NCBI GenBank assembly: GCA_029202845.1
Contig: CP119315.1
Span: forward strand, 1,495,501-1,559,500
Reading direction: 5' to 3'
Source of the DNA: Candidatus Sphingomonas colombiensis
GTDB taxonomy: Bacteria > Pseudomonadota > Alphaproteobacteria > Sphingomonadales > Sphingomonadaceae
Length of the DNA: 64,000 nt
Shown here: piece after piece, positions 10,523-19,276 of the stretch
Layout: every line of letters begins with the position of its first letter
Numbering within the stretch: the stretch's first letter is position 1
Made by a program: the position numbers and the translations under genes
The notes under the pieces: model-generated
Databases searched by the model: none
The model's input: only the letters and a program-made list of their open reading frames with translations
What the model was told of the DNA's origin: nothing

Positions 10523-10572
10523 TGCTTGCGTCATATCGGATGACAAACGACGTGAGCGATGGAGAGACGACG

Positions 10573-11247
10573 ATGGGCGAATTCACCCGGATGATGATGG
10601 ACGATGGCGAGGAAATCGCTGTTTATCATGCCGAGGCGGACGGGAATCGTCGCGGCGGCGTGGTGCTGGTGCAGGAAATATTCGGCGTCACCGATCATAT
10701 CCGCGACATGGCCGACGAATATGCGGCCGACGGCTATGAAGTGTTCGCGCCGGCATTGTTCGATCGCGAACACCCCGGATTCGAAGCCGGCTATGACGCG
10801 GCGGGGCTGGCCGAGGGCGTGAGACTGGCGCGCGAGGCGCATCCGTTCGAGCAATCGCTGGCCGATGTGCAGCGCTGCGTCGATGCGCTGGCCGCGAAAG
10901 GCGCGGTGTTCGTCGTCGGCTATTGCTATGGCGGATCAATCGCCTGGTTCGCCGCGACTCGCATGCGCGGCGTGGCGGCGGCATCGGCCTATTACGGCAG
11001 CCTGATCCCGGGCGCGGCGGGCGAGGAGCCGAAAGTGCCGGTGGTGCTGCACTTCGGTCGCCACGATTCGGGCATCCCGATGGAGGGGGTGGATAAGCTG
11101 GCGGCGAAGGCGTGGCCGAACGCCGACGTGCATGTTTATGAGGCCGGGCACGGATTCAACTCTGACCGGCGCAAGGATTATCACGAGCCCTCGGCCGATC
11201 TGGCGAAAGAGCGCACGCTGGCGTTGTTCCGCGCCAACGGGGGGTAA
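10573..11247 (+). CDS. Dienelactone hydrolase family protein
   Basis: A 224-residue alpha/beta hydrolase of the dienelactone hydrolase family, cytoplasmic. The nucleophile is a cysteine in GYCYGG (about residue 118), with the family's glutamate in VQEIFG (about 35), the acid in HFGRHDSGIP and the histidine in EAGHGFNSD. Such enzymes open lactones, including in chloroaromatic breakdown, but many are general ester hydrolases; the real substrate is not evident. The ATG at 10573 was chosen because GGAGAG precedes it by six bases; the frame extends upstream to 10522 without homology. It is divergent from the atp operon and convergent with the gene at 11262. Confidence 0.9.
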   Translation: MGEFTRMMMDDGEEIAVYHAEADGNRRGGVVLVQEIFGVTDHIRDMADEYAADGYEVFAPALFDREHPGFEAGYDAAGLAEGVRLAREAHPFEQSLADVQRCVDALAAKGAVFVVGYCYGGSIAWFAATRMRGVAAASAYYGSLIPGAAGEEPKVPVVLHFGRHDSGIPMEGVDKLAAKAWPNADVHVYEAGHGFNSDRRKDYHEPSADLAKERTLALFRANGG

Positions 11248-11261
11248 GCGGGGAGGGCGCG

Positions 11262-12800
11262 TTACTTCGGCGAAGTGCCACTGCCCTCGTCGCTCAGCAT
11301 CGGCGAGCCCTCGGCGGCGGCCAGCACGGCATTCCCCTTTTTGCCCGCGTCGAGCGCAGCGAGCATCCGCGCCGCCGGATTGTCCGCATCGGCATGCGGA
11401 TTATAGGCGAGCGGGCGAAGCAGCGAGCGCGCCCAATCTTCCTCGCCCTCCTGCACGCGCGCCACGGCGGCGGCATAGCGCACATCGTCGTCCTGCGGCG
11501 CCAGTTCCTGTGCGCGATAGAGGCCGGTGAAAGCCGATTTGCTCGGCCGGACGCCCTCGGCGCGGAAGCTGTTCCAAAACTCCCATAACGGCTCGGCGTT
11601 ATTGGGATCGAGGCGATTGGCGGCGATGATCGTGCTGCGCGCGCTTTGCCACGCGGCGGGATCGTGCACCCCGTCCTTCACCAGTTTTTCCATCCGCAGC
11701 CGCGCCTTGTAGAGCAGCCCCTGCACCGATTTGGGATCGCGCGCGATCGCCAGATCGGCCGCTTTCTCCGCCGCCTGCGCCTCCCCGGCGTCATGCGCGA
11801 TTTCCGCGAACCAGCCCTGCACCACCGCATCGTCCGGGAAACGCGCGGCGATCGGCGCGGCGCGGTCATACAGCGAACTGGCCGCTTTCTTGTCGACGCC
11901 GTTGGTCGATTCCATCCGCAGCCGGATCATTGCCGCTTCCCCCGGAGAAAGGGTGCGCAGCGTGACCACGGGCTCGGCCTTGTCGCCGAAGGGGAGGTAG
12001 AGGCCGGGGATGCGTCGCTTGTCGAGATAGCCGTCAACTTCGCGATCGAGCGTCCGCAGATCGCCGAACGCTTCTTCCGCCGCCTTGAGCGGGGGGCGGC
12101 CGGAGTTCAGCGCGACGACATAATTGACGAACTGTTTGTAGCGCGCCTCGTGAAAGAACAGATAATGGGTCAGCAGCCAGCCGCGCCCGTAGAATGTGTC
12201 CGTCTGTTCCCCGATACGCAGCCGGCCCCATAGCGCCGGATCCAGCATGGACTGGACCGGAATCTTGCCGCCCTCGAAGATGCCATAGGCGCGGTGCTGC
12301 GCCGGGATGCCGATGGTCGCGCGATCGCTTTCCAGCTTCATCGTGGAGGCGAATTCCGCGAACCCCTCGCTGAACCAGGTCGGGAAGGCGATCGGATAGG
12401 TCGCGTACATGAAGTGATGCGCATATTCGTGGAACAGCACGATACGCGGGAAATCCGCCGCGCTGCCGAAGCCGGCGCTATATGCCACCGAGCCGCCGAC
12501 GCGCGGGCGGTAGAACCCCGCAGCATCCGAACGGCCGGCGAATTTCCGAACATCCGAATCGCGCGTGATGAACACCGTGAGCGGGTTGGAGGCGCTTTCC
12601 GGGGGATCGTCCCGCTTCATGAAGTAGCGCAGCGACTGATCCAGCCGCTCCAGCGCGATGGCCTGTGCGCGCAGCGAGCGTTCGCTGGTGTCGCCATAGA
12701 GAATGAAGTGGCGCGAGCGCGCCTCGATCCATTCCGCGTGCGCGGCGGACGCCCCCAAGACGCCGAATGCGACGAGCATCGGCAACAGCCGCTTCAGCAT
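11262..12800 (-). CDS. Secreted gluzincin-like metallopeptidase with TPR region (DUF1570-like)
   Basis: A 512-residue exported protein. The signal peptide ends at about residue 22 (ASAAHA/EW). A zinc peptidase motif follows: HEYAHHF (H124, E125, H128) with a downstream WFSEGFAEF whose glutamate (about E145) would be the third zinc ligand, the gluzincin arrangement. From about residue 290 the sequence becomes helical repeats of TPR type (AADLAIARDPKSVQGLLYKA, NRLDPNNAEPLWEF, YRAQELAPQDDDVRYAAAVA). Substrate unknown; periplasmic location inferred. Its ribosome binding site GGAGGAAGG is partly inside a perfect 17-bp hairpin at 12809-12849. Confidence 0.8.
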   Translation of the reverse strand: MLKRLLPMLVAFGVLGASAAHAEWIEARSRHFILYGDTSERSLRAQAIALERLDQSLRYFMKRDDPPESASNPLTVFITRDSDVRKFAGRSDAAGFYRPRVGGSVAYSAGFGSAADFPRIVLFHEYAHHFMYATYPIAFPTWFSEGFAEFASTMKLESDRATIGIPAQHRAYGIFEGGKIPVQSMLDPALWGRLRIGEQTDTFYGRGWLLTHYLFFHEARYKQFVNYVVALNSGRPPLKAAEEAFGDLRTLDREVDGYLDKRRIPGLYLPFGDKAEPVVTLRTLSPGEAAMIRLRMESTNGVDKKAASSLYDRAAPIAARFPDDAVVQGWFAEIAHDAGEAQAAEKAADLAIARDPKSVQGLLYKARLRMEKLVKDGVHDPAAWQSARSTIIAANRLDPNNAEPLWEFWNSFRAEGVRPSKSAFTGLYRAQELAPQDDDVRYAAAVARVQEGEEDWARSLLRPLAYNPHADADNPAARMLAALDAGKKGNAVLAAAEGSPMLSDEGSGTSPK

Positions 12801-12808
12801 CGGCCTTC

Positions 12809-12849
12809 CTCCCCCTGTTGGCGCGAGGATAACGCGCCAACAGGGGGAG
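12809..12849. repeat. Perfect 17-bp inverted repeat overlapping a ribosome binding site
   Basis: Bases 12809-12825 and 12833-12849 are perfect reverse complements (17 bp, GC-rich) around the 7-base loop AGGATAA. It lies in the 58-base gap between the enoyl-CoA hydratase stop (12859) and the metallopeptidase start (12800). Read leftwards, the second arm ends in GGGGGAG, which forms the first part of the GGAGGAAGG site of the downstream gene, so the folded RNA would hide it. It could also act as a terminator for the upstream gene, although no T-run follows in that direction. Confidence 0.85.
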
Positions 12850-12858
12850 TTTCAAACA

Positions 12859-13638
12859 TTATTGCGTGCGCCCGCGGGCCTGCACCGCCGCGCGGCGTGC
12901 CTCCACGGCTTCCGGAGTGACCAACGCGTTGGCGGCGGAGGATATGCGATGCTCCAGCGCCATCGCTTCGCCGAACGGCAGGGCATGGCCTTCGTCGATC
13001 AGTTTCTTGTAACCCATGATGAAATCCGCATCGGCGGAGGCGATATCGGCGGCGAGGCGCCGCGCGGTGGAAAGCAATGCATCGGCCGGGACGACGCGAT
13101 TGACCAGCCCCCAGCGCTCTGCGGTGGCGGCGTCAATGAAATTGCCGGACAGCGACAATTCCTTTGCACGAGAGATACCGATCAGCCGCGAAAGTTTCTG
13201 GCTGAGCCCCCAGCCGGGCATCACGCCGACCCGCGCATGCGTATCGGCGAAGCGCGCATTCTCGCTCGCGATCAATATGTCGCAGGCCAGCGCGACCTCG
13301 AACCCGCCGGTAATCGCGACGCCGTTGATCGCGCCGATCACCGGCTTGCGGCACGCCTCGATCGCCTTGACCGGATTCTCGTCCGCCCCGCTGGCATTGG
13401 CCGCGCCGAGCGCGCCAGCGGTGTTGCCCAGTTCCTTGAGATCCAATCCCGCGGTGAAAGCCCGCGTGCCGGCGCCGGTCAGCACAACCGCGCGCACCGC
13501 ATCGTCCGCATCGAGCCGCCGCATCGCATCATGCAACGCGGCGCGCAATGCTCGCGACAGCGCGTTCATCGCCTCCGGGCGGTTGAGCGTGACGGTGGCG
13601 ACGCCATCGGCGATGTCGACGAGAATCAGTTCGGTCAT
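12859..13638 (-). CDS. Enoyl-CoA hydratase/isomerase (crotonase family)
   Basis: A 259-residue crotonase-fold enzyme acting on acyl-CoA. The oxyanion-hole segments are visible as TRAFTAGLDLKEL and INGVAITGGFEVALACD. The usual first catalytic glutamate position of enoyl-CoA hydratase is hard to place here, so hydratase versus isomerase activity is uncertain. The ATG at 13638 is preceded by GGAGCAAG; an upstream in-frame extension adds only MARKAGASP and is less likely. It is a single gene, not next to the other crotonases at 27551 and 28386. Confidence 0.85.
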   Translation of the reverse strand: MTELILVDIADGVATVTLNRPEAMNALSRALRAALHDAMRRLDADDAVRAVVLTGAGTRAFTAGLDLKELGNTAGALGAANASGADENPVKAIEACRKPVIGAINGVAITGGFEVALACDILIASENARFADTHARVGVMPGWGLSQKLSRLIGISRAKELSLSGNFIDAATAERWGLVNRVVPADALLSTARRLAADIASADADFIMGYKKLIDEGHALPFGEAMALEHRISSAANALVTPEAVEARRAAVQARGRTQ

Positions 13639-13760
13639 CGGGCTTGCTCCAGCTTTGCGAGCCACCCCCTATCGCGCGACGAGCGGCCCCGCCATGCCTG
13701 CAAGCACGGCTGGCACGACAACCTGACGCGCGCTAAGCTTCGCGCAACAGGGGGGATTCA

Positions 13761-15260
13761 ATGAAACGAGCCATGGCTTTCGTAATGGCGGGTGCCGTCG
13801 TTCTGTGCGGTGGAGCGGGGCGGAGCCTCGCGGTGCAGAGGGAGAGCGTCCCGCCGATCGTGGACAAGTTGCGCGCGGCGTTCAGTGCTGCCCAGGCGAA
13901 CGATTGCCGTAAGGCGCTCGGTGCGCTCGGCAAGGTGCGCTCGTCGAAAGATTTCGCAACGCTTTCCGACGAGTTGCGACTGGCGACGCTGACCCTCGCC
14001 GCAGGCTGCGAGACGCAGGAGAATGATCACAAGGCCGGCTATCGCGATGCGCTGGCCGCGACCGCCTTCGCTGGCAGCGACGCGTTCATCTGGCAACTGC
14101 GGCTGGGGTACGAGATGGAGGACAAGCGCTACGCCGACGCCGTGGCGACGGTCGAGGCGATGCGGCAGGGGCATGGCGCGGCACTCAACGCGCTCGAAGT
14201 CAGATGGCTTTATCAACTCCACGAAGGGTTGAAGAAGCAGAAGGCGACCGATTTGCGCCGGCGATTGCTCGCGGTGCTGGCGGACAATGCCTATGAGCCC
14301 GACGAACCGGGTAGCGACAACGAGGGTTTTCGCGAACTCTATGCCGGAATGCTCCACGACGCCGGCGACAATCAGGCGGCGACGCGCATCGTGCGGGAGA
14401 TCACGCATCCGTCACTTCTCATCGACCTGAGCCTCGATCCGCGCTTTCGCAGCGCGTTTCCCAGCGATCCCGACGTTCGCGCCGCCGTCGAGCGGCGTCT
14501 GGCCGAAGCGCGAATATTGGCAGAACGCTATCCGGATCGGATCAGGCCGGTAGTCGACATGTCCGGCTATCTGCGCTCATTGGGTCGCCCCAAGGAGGCG
14601 CTGGCCGCGCTCGACGCGATCCGTCCGCTGGTGGAGAGCGGAAAAGCCGTGGATCAGGATGATCGCCTCATCTGGTGGTGGGACGAACAATCGCGGGCCC
14701 ATGCGATGCTGGGGGACTATACCAAGGCGATCGATGCGCTGCGCGTGGGGGGAAAGTTGCGCGAGAGCGGCACGTTGAATGTCAGCCAGGTCATCAATCT
14801 GTCGCAGGCCCAGCTTGAGTTCGGTGACGCGGCGGGCGCGCTCGATACCATTTCCGTATTCGCCAAGGATGGTCGCTCGGCCAGCCCGTTTGGCCAGATG
14901 CAGGTCGCGATGGCGCGAGGGTGTGCGTTGGTGCGGACCGGCAAGGCGGCCGATGCGGCGCGCGATATCGCCTATGTCCGTGCGAACGCGGGCGACGCGC
15001 CTGGCACGCTGACCGAGCTGCTGCTGTGCATCGGTGATCAGGACGGCGCGGCGGCGTCGATCGTGGCGCAGCTCGATGATCCCGATCAGCGCGTCCTGGC
15101 GTTGCGGAGGTTGAGCACGTTCGATGCGCCGCTGGTCGACCGGCCGGTCAATTCGCTCGAGCGGATGTTCGATACACTGAAGAAACGCGGCGACGTTCAG
15201 GCGGCGATCGCCCGCGCGGGCGGTGTCCGACGGTTCAACATTCAGAACGTTTCGTTGTGA
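13761..15260 (+). CDS. Secreted helical-repeat protein of unknown function
   Basis: A 499-residue protein with an N-terminal export signal (MKRAMAFVMAGAVVLCGG, cleavage likely after SLA). The rest is alpha-helical and TPR-like: pairs of amphipathic helices such as ARILAERYPDRIRPVVDMSG, LRSLGRPKEALAALDAIRPL and LGDYTKAIDALRVGG recur along the protein. No catalytic motif is visible. A strong AGGGGGG site precedes the ATG. It is likely periplasmic and involved in protein binding, but no function can be assigned. It stands alone between a convergently placed hydratase promoter region and ada. Confidence 0.75.
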   Translation: MKRAMAFVMAGAVVLCGGAGRSLAVQRESVPPIVDKLRAAFSAAQANDCRKALGALGKVRSSKDFATLSDELRLATLTLAAGCETQENDHKAGYRDALAATAFAGSDAFIWQLRLGYEMEDKRYADAVATVEAMRQGHGAALNALEVRWLYQLHEGLKKQKATDLRRRLLAVLADNAYEPDEPGSDNEGFRELYAGMLHDAGDNQAATRIVREITHPSLLIDLSLDPRFRSAFPSDPDVRAAVERRLAEARILAERYPDRIRPVVDMSGYLRSLGRPKEALAALDAIRPLVESGKAVDQDDRLIWWWDEQSRAHAMLGDYTKAIDALRVGGKLRESGTLNVSQVINLSQAQLEFGDAAGALDTISVFAKDGRSASPFGQMQVAMARGCALVRTGKAADAARDIAYVRANAGDAPGTLTELLLCIGDQDGAAASIVAQLDDPDQRVLALRRLSTFDAPLVDRPVNSLERMFDTLKKRGDVQAAIARAGGVRRFNIQNVSL

Positions 15261-15317
15261 GGTTTTGATCGCAAGCGCCGGGATGCGGGCGGCGTGGCGA
15301 AGGCCTACATCGGCGAT

Positions 15318-16370
15318 ATGACCGACGCCATCGACACCGCCGCCGCCTGGGCCGCTTTCGCGGCGCGAGATCGCAACGCCGACGGGCGCTTCGTCGTCGC
15401 GGTGCGCACCACCGGCATTTATTGCAAGCCGAGCTGCCCGGCGCGGCACCCGAAGCCCGAAAATGTCAGCTTCTTCGCCGATGGCGCGGCGGCGGCGCGG
15501 GCGGGATATCGCGCGTGCCTGCGTTGCAAACCCGATGAAGTGGGCCGCGATCGCCTCGCCGTGGCGCGCGCGGTGGCCATGATCGAGGCGAGCGAGGAGG
15601 CGGTGTCGCTCGAGGATCTCGCGGCGCGCGTGGGTTATGCGCCGCATCACTTCCACCGCCTGTTCAAGCGCGCGACCGGGGTGACGCCGGCCGCCTATGC
15701 GCGCGGGCTGAAGGCACGCCGCGCCGCCGAGGCGCTGAGCGGCGAAGACCGCGTGACCCCGGCGATCTACGAGGCGGGTTATTCCGCGCCGAGCCGATTC
15801 TACGCGCATGGCGCGAAGCGGCTGGGTATGTCGCCGGGCGCGTGGGTACGCGGCGGCGCGGGAGTGACGATCCGATGGACGATCGCCGGCACCAGCCTCG
15901 GCCCGCTGTTGATCGCGGCGACCGACAAGGGCCTGTGCCGCGTGTCGTTCGACGAGGATGCACTGGCGCTCGCTGCGCGTTTTCCGCGCGCGACGATCGA
16001 GCCGGGTGGCGCGGCACTGGCGGCGCTCGCGGCGCGCGTGGTGGCGGCGGTCGAATCGCCCGAGCGGGATCACGATCTGCCGCTCGACGTGCGCGGAACC
16101 GCCTTTCAGGAGGGCGTGTGGCAGGCGCTCCGCGCGATTCCCGCCGGCGAAACGCGGTCCTATGCCGAGCTTGCGGCAATCGCCGGCAGCCCGGGCGCCG
16201 TGCGTGCGGCGGGGACGGCCTGTGGCGCCAATCCGGTGGCCGTGGTCATCCCGTGCCACCGTGCCCAGCGCGCGGATGGCAGTGCTGGCGGCTACGCCTA
16301 TGGCCTTGAACGCAAACGTATTCTGCAAGAACGTGAGGAAGCCGGCGCCCCGCCGGAAAGACGTGGTTAG
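15318..16370 (+). CDS. ada: Bifunctional DNA repair methyltransferase/activator Ada
   Basis: A 350-residue Ada-type protein that removes methyl groups from DNA and activates the adaptive response. N-terminal zinc domain: TTGIYCKPSCPARHP and CLRCKP give four cysteines (36, 40, 67, 70), where Cys36 would accept methyl from phosphotriesters. Middle AraC-type HTH (LEDLAARVGYAPHHFHRLFK). C-terminal O6-methylguanine transferase domain with the active-site VIPCHRAQ. Length is typical (about 350). ATG 15318 is chosen because the family starts here; an in-frame GTG lies at 15294. No alkB gene is adjacent. Confidence 0.95.
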   Translation: MTDAIDTAAAWAAFAARDRNADGRFVVAVRTTGIYCKPSCPARHPKPENVSFFADGAAAARAGYRACLRCKPDEVGRDRLAVARAVAMIEASEEAVSLEDLAARVGYAPHHFHRLFKRATGVTPAAYARGLKARRAAEALSGEDRVTPAIYEAGYSAPSRFYAHGAKRLGMSPGAWVRGGAGVTIRWTIAGTSLGPLLIAATDKGLCRVSFDEDALALAARFPRATIEPGGAALAALAARVVAAVESPERDHDLPLDVRGTAFQEGVWQALRAIPAGETRSYAELAAIAGSPGAVRAAGTACGANPVAVVIPCHRAQRADGSAGGYAYGLERKRILQEREEAGAPPERRG

Positions 16371-16428
16371 GCAAATCTAAATCCTTCCTGCTTACCTGTT
16401 CGAACCGGACTTTTAAGGCAGGCAGGTT

Positions 16429-17943
16429 ATGAGCGCGTTCGGGCGTCGCAATGGCAGTGGCAGTGGCGGTTCGCGCCCCGGATTCGGCGTGGCACGGCCG
16501 ATGCAAGGTGGCGGTGTCCAGCCGCGCCAGGAGGGTGGCGAGCAATTCCCGCCGATCGAGACGCTGCCGCTCCCCGTCGATCCGGATTCGAATATTCCCG
16601 CGTCGCAGCTTGATGCGATGCAGCGGTTGCAGGATCGCCAGAATGCGAGCGGCGAGGCCGGATCGAGCAAGGTCGATGGCTTCGAGGCATCGATCCACAC
16701 GATCAAGGAACAGGTGCTGCCGCGCCTGCTGGAACGGGTTGATCCCGAGGCGGCGGCGACGCTCGGCAAGGACGAACTGGCCGAGGAATTCCGCCCGATC
16801 ATCGGCGAGGTGCTCGCCGAACTGAAGCTAACCCTCAACCGCCGCGAGCAGTTCGCGCTGGAAAAGGTGCTGGTCGACGAATTGCTCGGCCTTGGCCCGC
16901 TAGAGGAATTGCTGGCCGATCCCGAGGTGTCGGACATCATGGTCAACGGCCCGGAACAGACCTTCATCGAAAAGAAGGGCAAGCTCGAACTCGCGCGGAT
17001 TCAGTTCCGCGATGAGGAGCATCTGTTCCAGATCGCCCAGCGCATCTGTAACTCGGTCGGCCGCCGTGTCGACCAGACCACGCCGCTGGCCGACGCGCGC
17101 CTCAAGGACGGCAGCCGCGTCAACGTGATCGTGCCCCCGCTCAGCTTGCGCGGCACCGCCATCTCGATTCGTAAATTCTCGGCCAAGCCGATCACGCTCG
17201 ACATGATGGCGGGATTCGGATCGATGAGCCCGAAAATGGCCACCGCGTTGAAAATCGCGGGCGCGAGCCGCTTCAACGTCGTCATCTCAGGCGGCACCGG
17301 CTCGGGCAAGACGACGATGCTCAACGCCTTGTCGAAGATGATCGACCCCGGCGAGCGCGTGCTGACGATCGAGGACGCGGCCGAATTGCGGCTTCAGCAG
17401 CCGCATTGGCTGCCGCTTGAAACGCGCCCGGCGAACCTGGAGGGGCAGGGCGAGATTTCGATCCGCGATCTCGTCAAGAACGCGCTGCGTATGCGCCCGG
17501 ATCGCATCATCCTCGGCGAAATTCGTGGCGCGGAATGTTTCGACATGCTCGCCGCGATGAACACCGGCCACGATGGCTCCATGTGCACGCTCCACTCGAA
17601 CAGCCCGCGCGAGGCGCTGGCGCGTATGGAGAACATGGTGATGATGTCCGACATCAAGGTGCCGAAGGAGGCGATCAGCCGCCAGATCGCGGATTCGGTG
17701 GACATGATCATCCAGGTGAAGCGTCTGCGCGACGGCTCGCGCCGTGTCACCAACGTCACGGAGGTGATCGGGATGGAAGGCCCGGTGATCGTGACGCAGG
17801 AATTGTTCAAGTTCGAATATCTCGACGAAAGCGCCGACGGGAAGATCCTGGGCGAATATCGCGCGATGGGGCTGCGGCCGTACACGCTCGACAAGGCCAA
17901 GCAATATGGCTTCGATCAGGCCTATCTCGAGGCTTGCCTGTAA
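16429..17943 (+). CDS. cpaF: CpaF/TadA-type secretion ATPase (stand-alone)
   Basis: A 504-residue hexameric ATPase of the tad pilus (Flp) secretion family. A disordered Gly/Arg-rich N-terminus (to about residue 40) precedes an all-alpha region and the ATPase core: Walker A GGTGSGKTT at about 288-296, LTIEDAAELRL (Asp box), DRIILGEIRGAE (Walker B) and GHDGSMCTLHSNSPREAL (His box). It should power pilin assembly from the cytoplasmic face of the inner membrane. None of its usual partners (cpaB, cpaC, cpaE, tadB, tadC, flp) is present on either side here; ada and a protease-like gene flank it. Confidence 0.93.
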   Translation: MSAFGRRNGSGSGGSRPGFGVARPMQGGGVQPRQEGGEQFPPIETLPLPVDPDSNIPASQLDAMQRLQDRQNASGEAGSSKVDGFEASIHTIKEQVLPRLLERVDPEAAATLGKDELAEEFRPIIGEVLAELKLTLNRREQFALEKVLVDELLGLGPLEELLADPEVSDIMVNGPEQTFIEKKGKLELARIQFRDEEHLFQIAQRICNSVGRRVDQTTPLADARLKDGSRVNVIVPPLSLRGTAISIRKFSAKPITLDMMAGFGSMSPKMATALKIAGASRFNVVISGGTGSGKTTMLNALSKMIDPGERVLTIEDAAELRLQQPHWLPLETRPANLEGQGEISIRDLVKNALRMRPDRIILGEIRGAECFDMLAAMNTGHDGSMCTLHSNSPREALARMENMVMMSDIKVPKEAISRQIADSVDMIIQVKRLRDGSRRVTNVTEVIGMEGPVIVTQELFKFEYLDESADGKILGEYRAMGLRPYTLDKAKQYGFDQAYLEACL

Positions 17944-18037
17944 CGATCCGGTGTCAGGCGGGGCGGGTTCGCCGGGCCGCCTGATAAACCAGCGCCGAGC
18001 GGTGGCGTTTCGGCGTTGAGGCGTGCATGGCGGCGCG

Positions 18038-19240
18038 ATGGCATCAGCCCTGATCCTTTCCATGTTGCTTGCCTCCGGCGCGCCCGTTGTCGCCGCGCCA
18101 CCACCCGCGTCTCCAGCAGCGCGCGCGGCGGGCGCGATGCGGCTTGCCACCAATGCCGAGGCGCAATGGGTGTCGTTCGATCTGACGCCCGGCAACCAGA
18201 TCCGTTTCGAAATGACCGTCGATGGCCGGCAACTGACCGCGATCCTCGATACCGGCGTGAGCTATTCGGTGCTCGCGCGTCGCTATGCCGAGGCGGCGAA
18301 GCTGCCGATCTCGGCCGGCGGCAGCGCGACCGCGATCGGGGGCGAGGTGGATATCGGTTGGGTCGCGACGCAGAAGGTGGTGCTCGGCGGGCTCACCCGT
18401 ACCGGCGGCGGCCTGAGCGTGGCCGATCTGCCGGCGATCGCCACGGGCAGCGCGCGCCCGGTCGATCTGCTCGTCGGGCGCGACATGACCGGCGATTACG
18501 CGCTCGACATCGATTATGCCGCGCGGCGTTTCCGCCTGCTGCGCTCTGGCCGTCTGCCGTTCCGTGGTGCGGTTGCCCCGCTTTCCATCTCAAGCGAAAA
18601 GCGCGTTTATATCGGCGAGGTGACGCTGGGCGACGCGCGGCTGCGCCCGATGGTGGTCGATACGGGCGACGGATCGTCGATCACCGTGACCTCGACAGGG
18701 TGGCGCGAGGCGAAGCTGGCCGGCGTGCGCACCACCACCGCGATCTCGTTCGGCCTCGCCGGATCGGTGGTCAGCACGATCGGGATCGTGCCGCAGCTAT
18801 CGGTCGGCCAGCTCGTCGCGCGGCGCGTCGAGGTACGGGTCGAGCCGGTCGGCGGCTTTTCCGAAACGATCGGCGCGGCGGGGCGGATCGGCTCTGGCTT
18901 CCTGCAAAATTATCGCGTGCTGCTCGATCCCGCGGCCGGGCGGATGGTGCTGACGCCGGAGGAGGGGGCGGACGAACCGCCGCTGCGTTCGACCAGCGGA
19001 TTGCTGCTGGGGATCGAGCCCGATCGGCTGCGGGTGCTGCATGTGATGCGCGGCGGCCCGGCTGCTGCTGCGGGCTGGCATGAGGGCGATCTGATCTGCT
19101 CGATCGACGGTAGCCCGATCGCGCGCGATTATGCCGCTACCCCGCTCGCTAACTGGTCGGCGGATACGGCTGGGCGGATCGTGTCGCTCGGCATGTGTGA
19201 CGGATCGACGCGGCGGCTCAGGCTCGCGGACTTTTACTGA
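18038..19240 (+). CDS. Retropepsin-like aspartyl protease with C-terminal PDZ domain
   Basis: A 400-residue exported protein. The signal peptide covers MASALILSMLLASGAPVVAA. Two retropepsin-like halves follow, each with an Asp-Thr-Gly: ILDTGVSYSVL and VVDTGDGSSITV. A PDZ domain forms the end (VLHVMRGGPAAAAGWHEGD, SIDGSPI). The DTG/DTG pair suggests a single-chain aspartyl protease in the periplasm; PDZ would bind substrate tails. Activity is inferred. Start: ATG 18038 puts the signal peptide at the N-terminus; GTG 18023 would add five residues. Downstream is a likely two-way terminator shared with phaR. Confidence 0.8.
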   Translation: MASALILSMLLASGAPVVAAPPPASPAARAAGAMRLATNAEAQWVSFDLTPGNQIRFEMTVDGRQLTAILDTGVSYSVLARRYAEAAKLPISAGGSATAIGGEVDIGWVATQKVVLGGLTRTGGGLSVADLPAIATGSARPVDLLVGRDMTGDYALDIDYAARRFRLLRSGRLPFRGAVAPLSISSEKRVYIGEVTLGDARLRPMVVDTGDGSSITVTSTGWREAKLAGVRTTTAISFGLAGSVVSTIGIVPQLSVGQLVARRVEVRVEPVGGFSETIGAAGRIGSGFLQNYRVLLDPAAGRMVLTPEEGADEPPLRSTSGLLLGIEPDRLRVLHVMRGGPAAAAGWHEGDLICSIDGSPIARDYAATPLANWSADTAGRIVSLGMCDGSTRRLRLADFY

Positions 19241-19242
19241 GC

Positions 19243-19269
19243 GGGCGCCCTTCGGTGGAACGGGCGCCC
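19243..19269. terminator. Two-way terminator-like hairpin
   Basis: GGGCGCCC occurs at 19243-19250 and 19262-19269; the two copies are reverse complements of each other and flank an 11-base loop region that can add a TTC/GAA pairing. It fills the gap between the convergent protease gene (ends 19240) and phaR (ends 19277). No T-run, so termination strength is uncertain. Confidence 0.5.
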
Positions 19270-19276
19270 ACGACAC

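Noticed and set aside
10530..10544. GTCAT-N5-ATGAC inverted repeat in the atpH/hydrolase gap
   Set aside because: Only 5 bp per arm and no matching regulator nearby; too weak to call an operator.
13711..13725. TGGCACG-ACAA-CCTG resembling a sigma-54 promoter before the helical-repeat gene at 13761
   Set aside because: The -24 half is perfect, but the -12 half lacks the essential GC, so it is probably chance.
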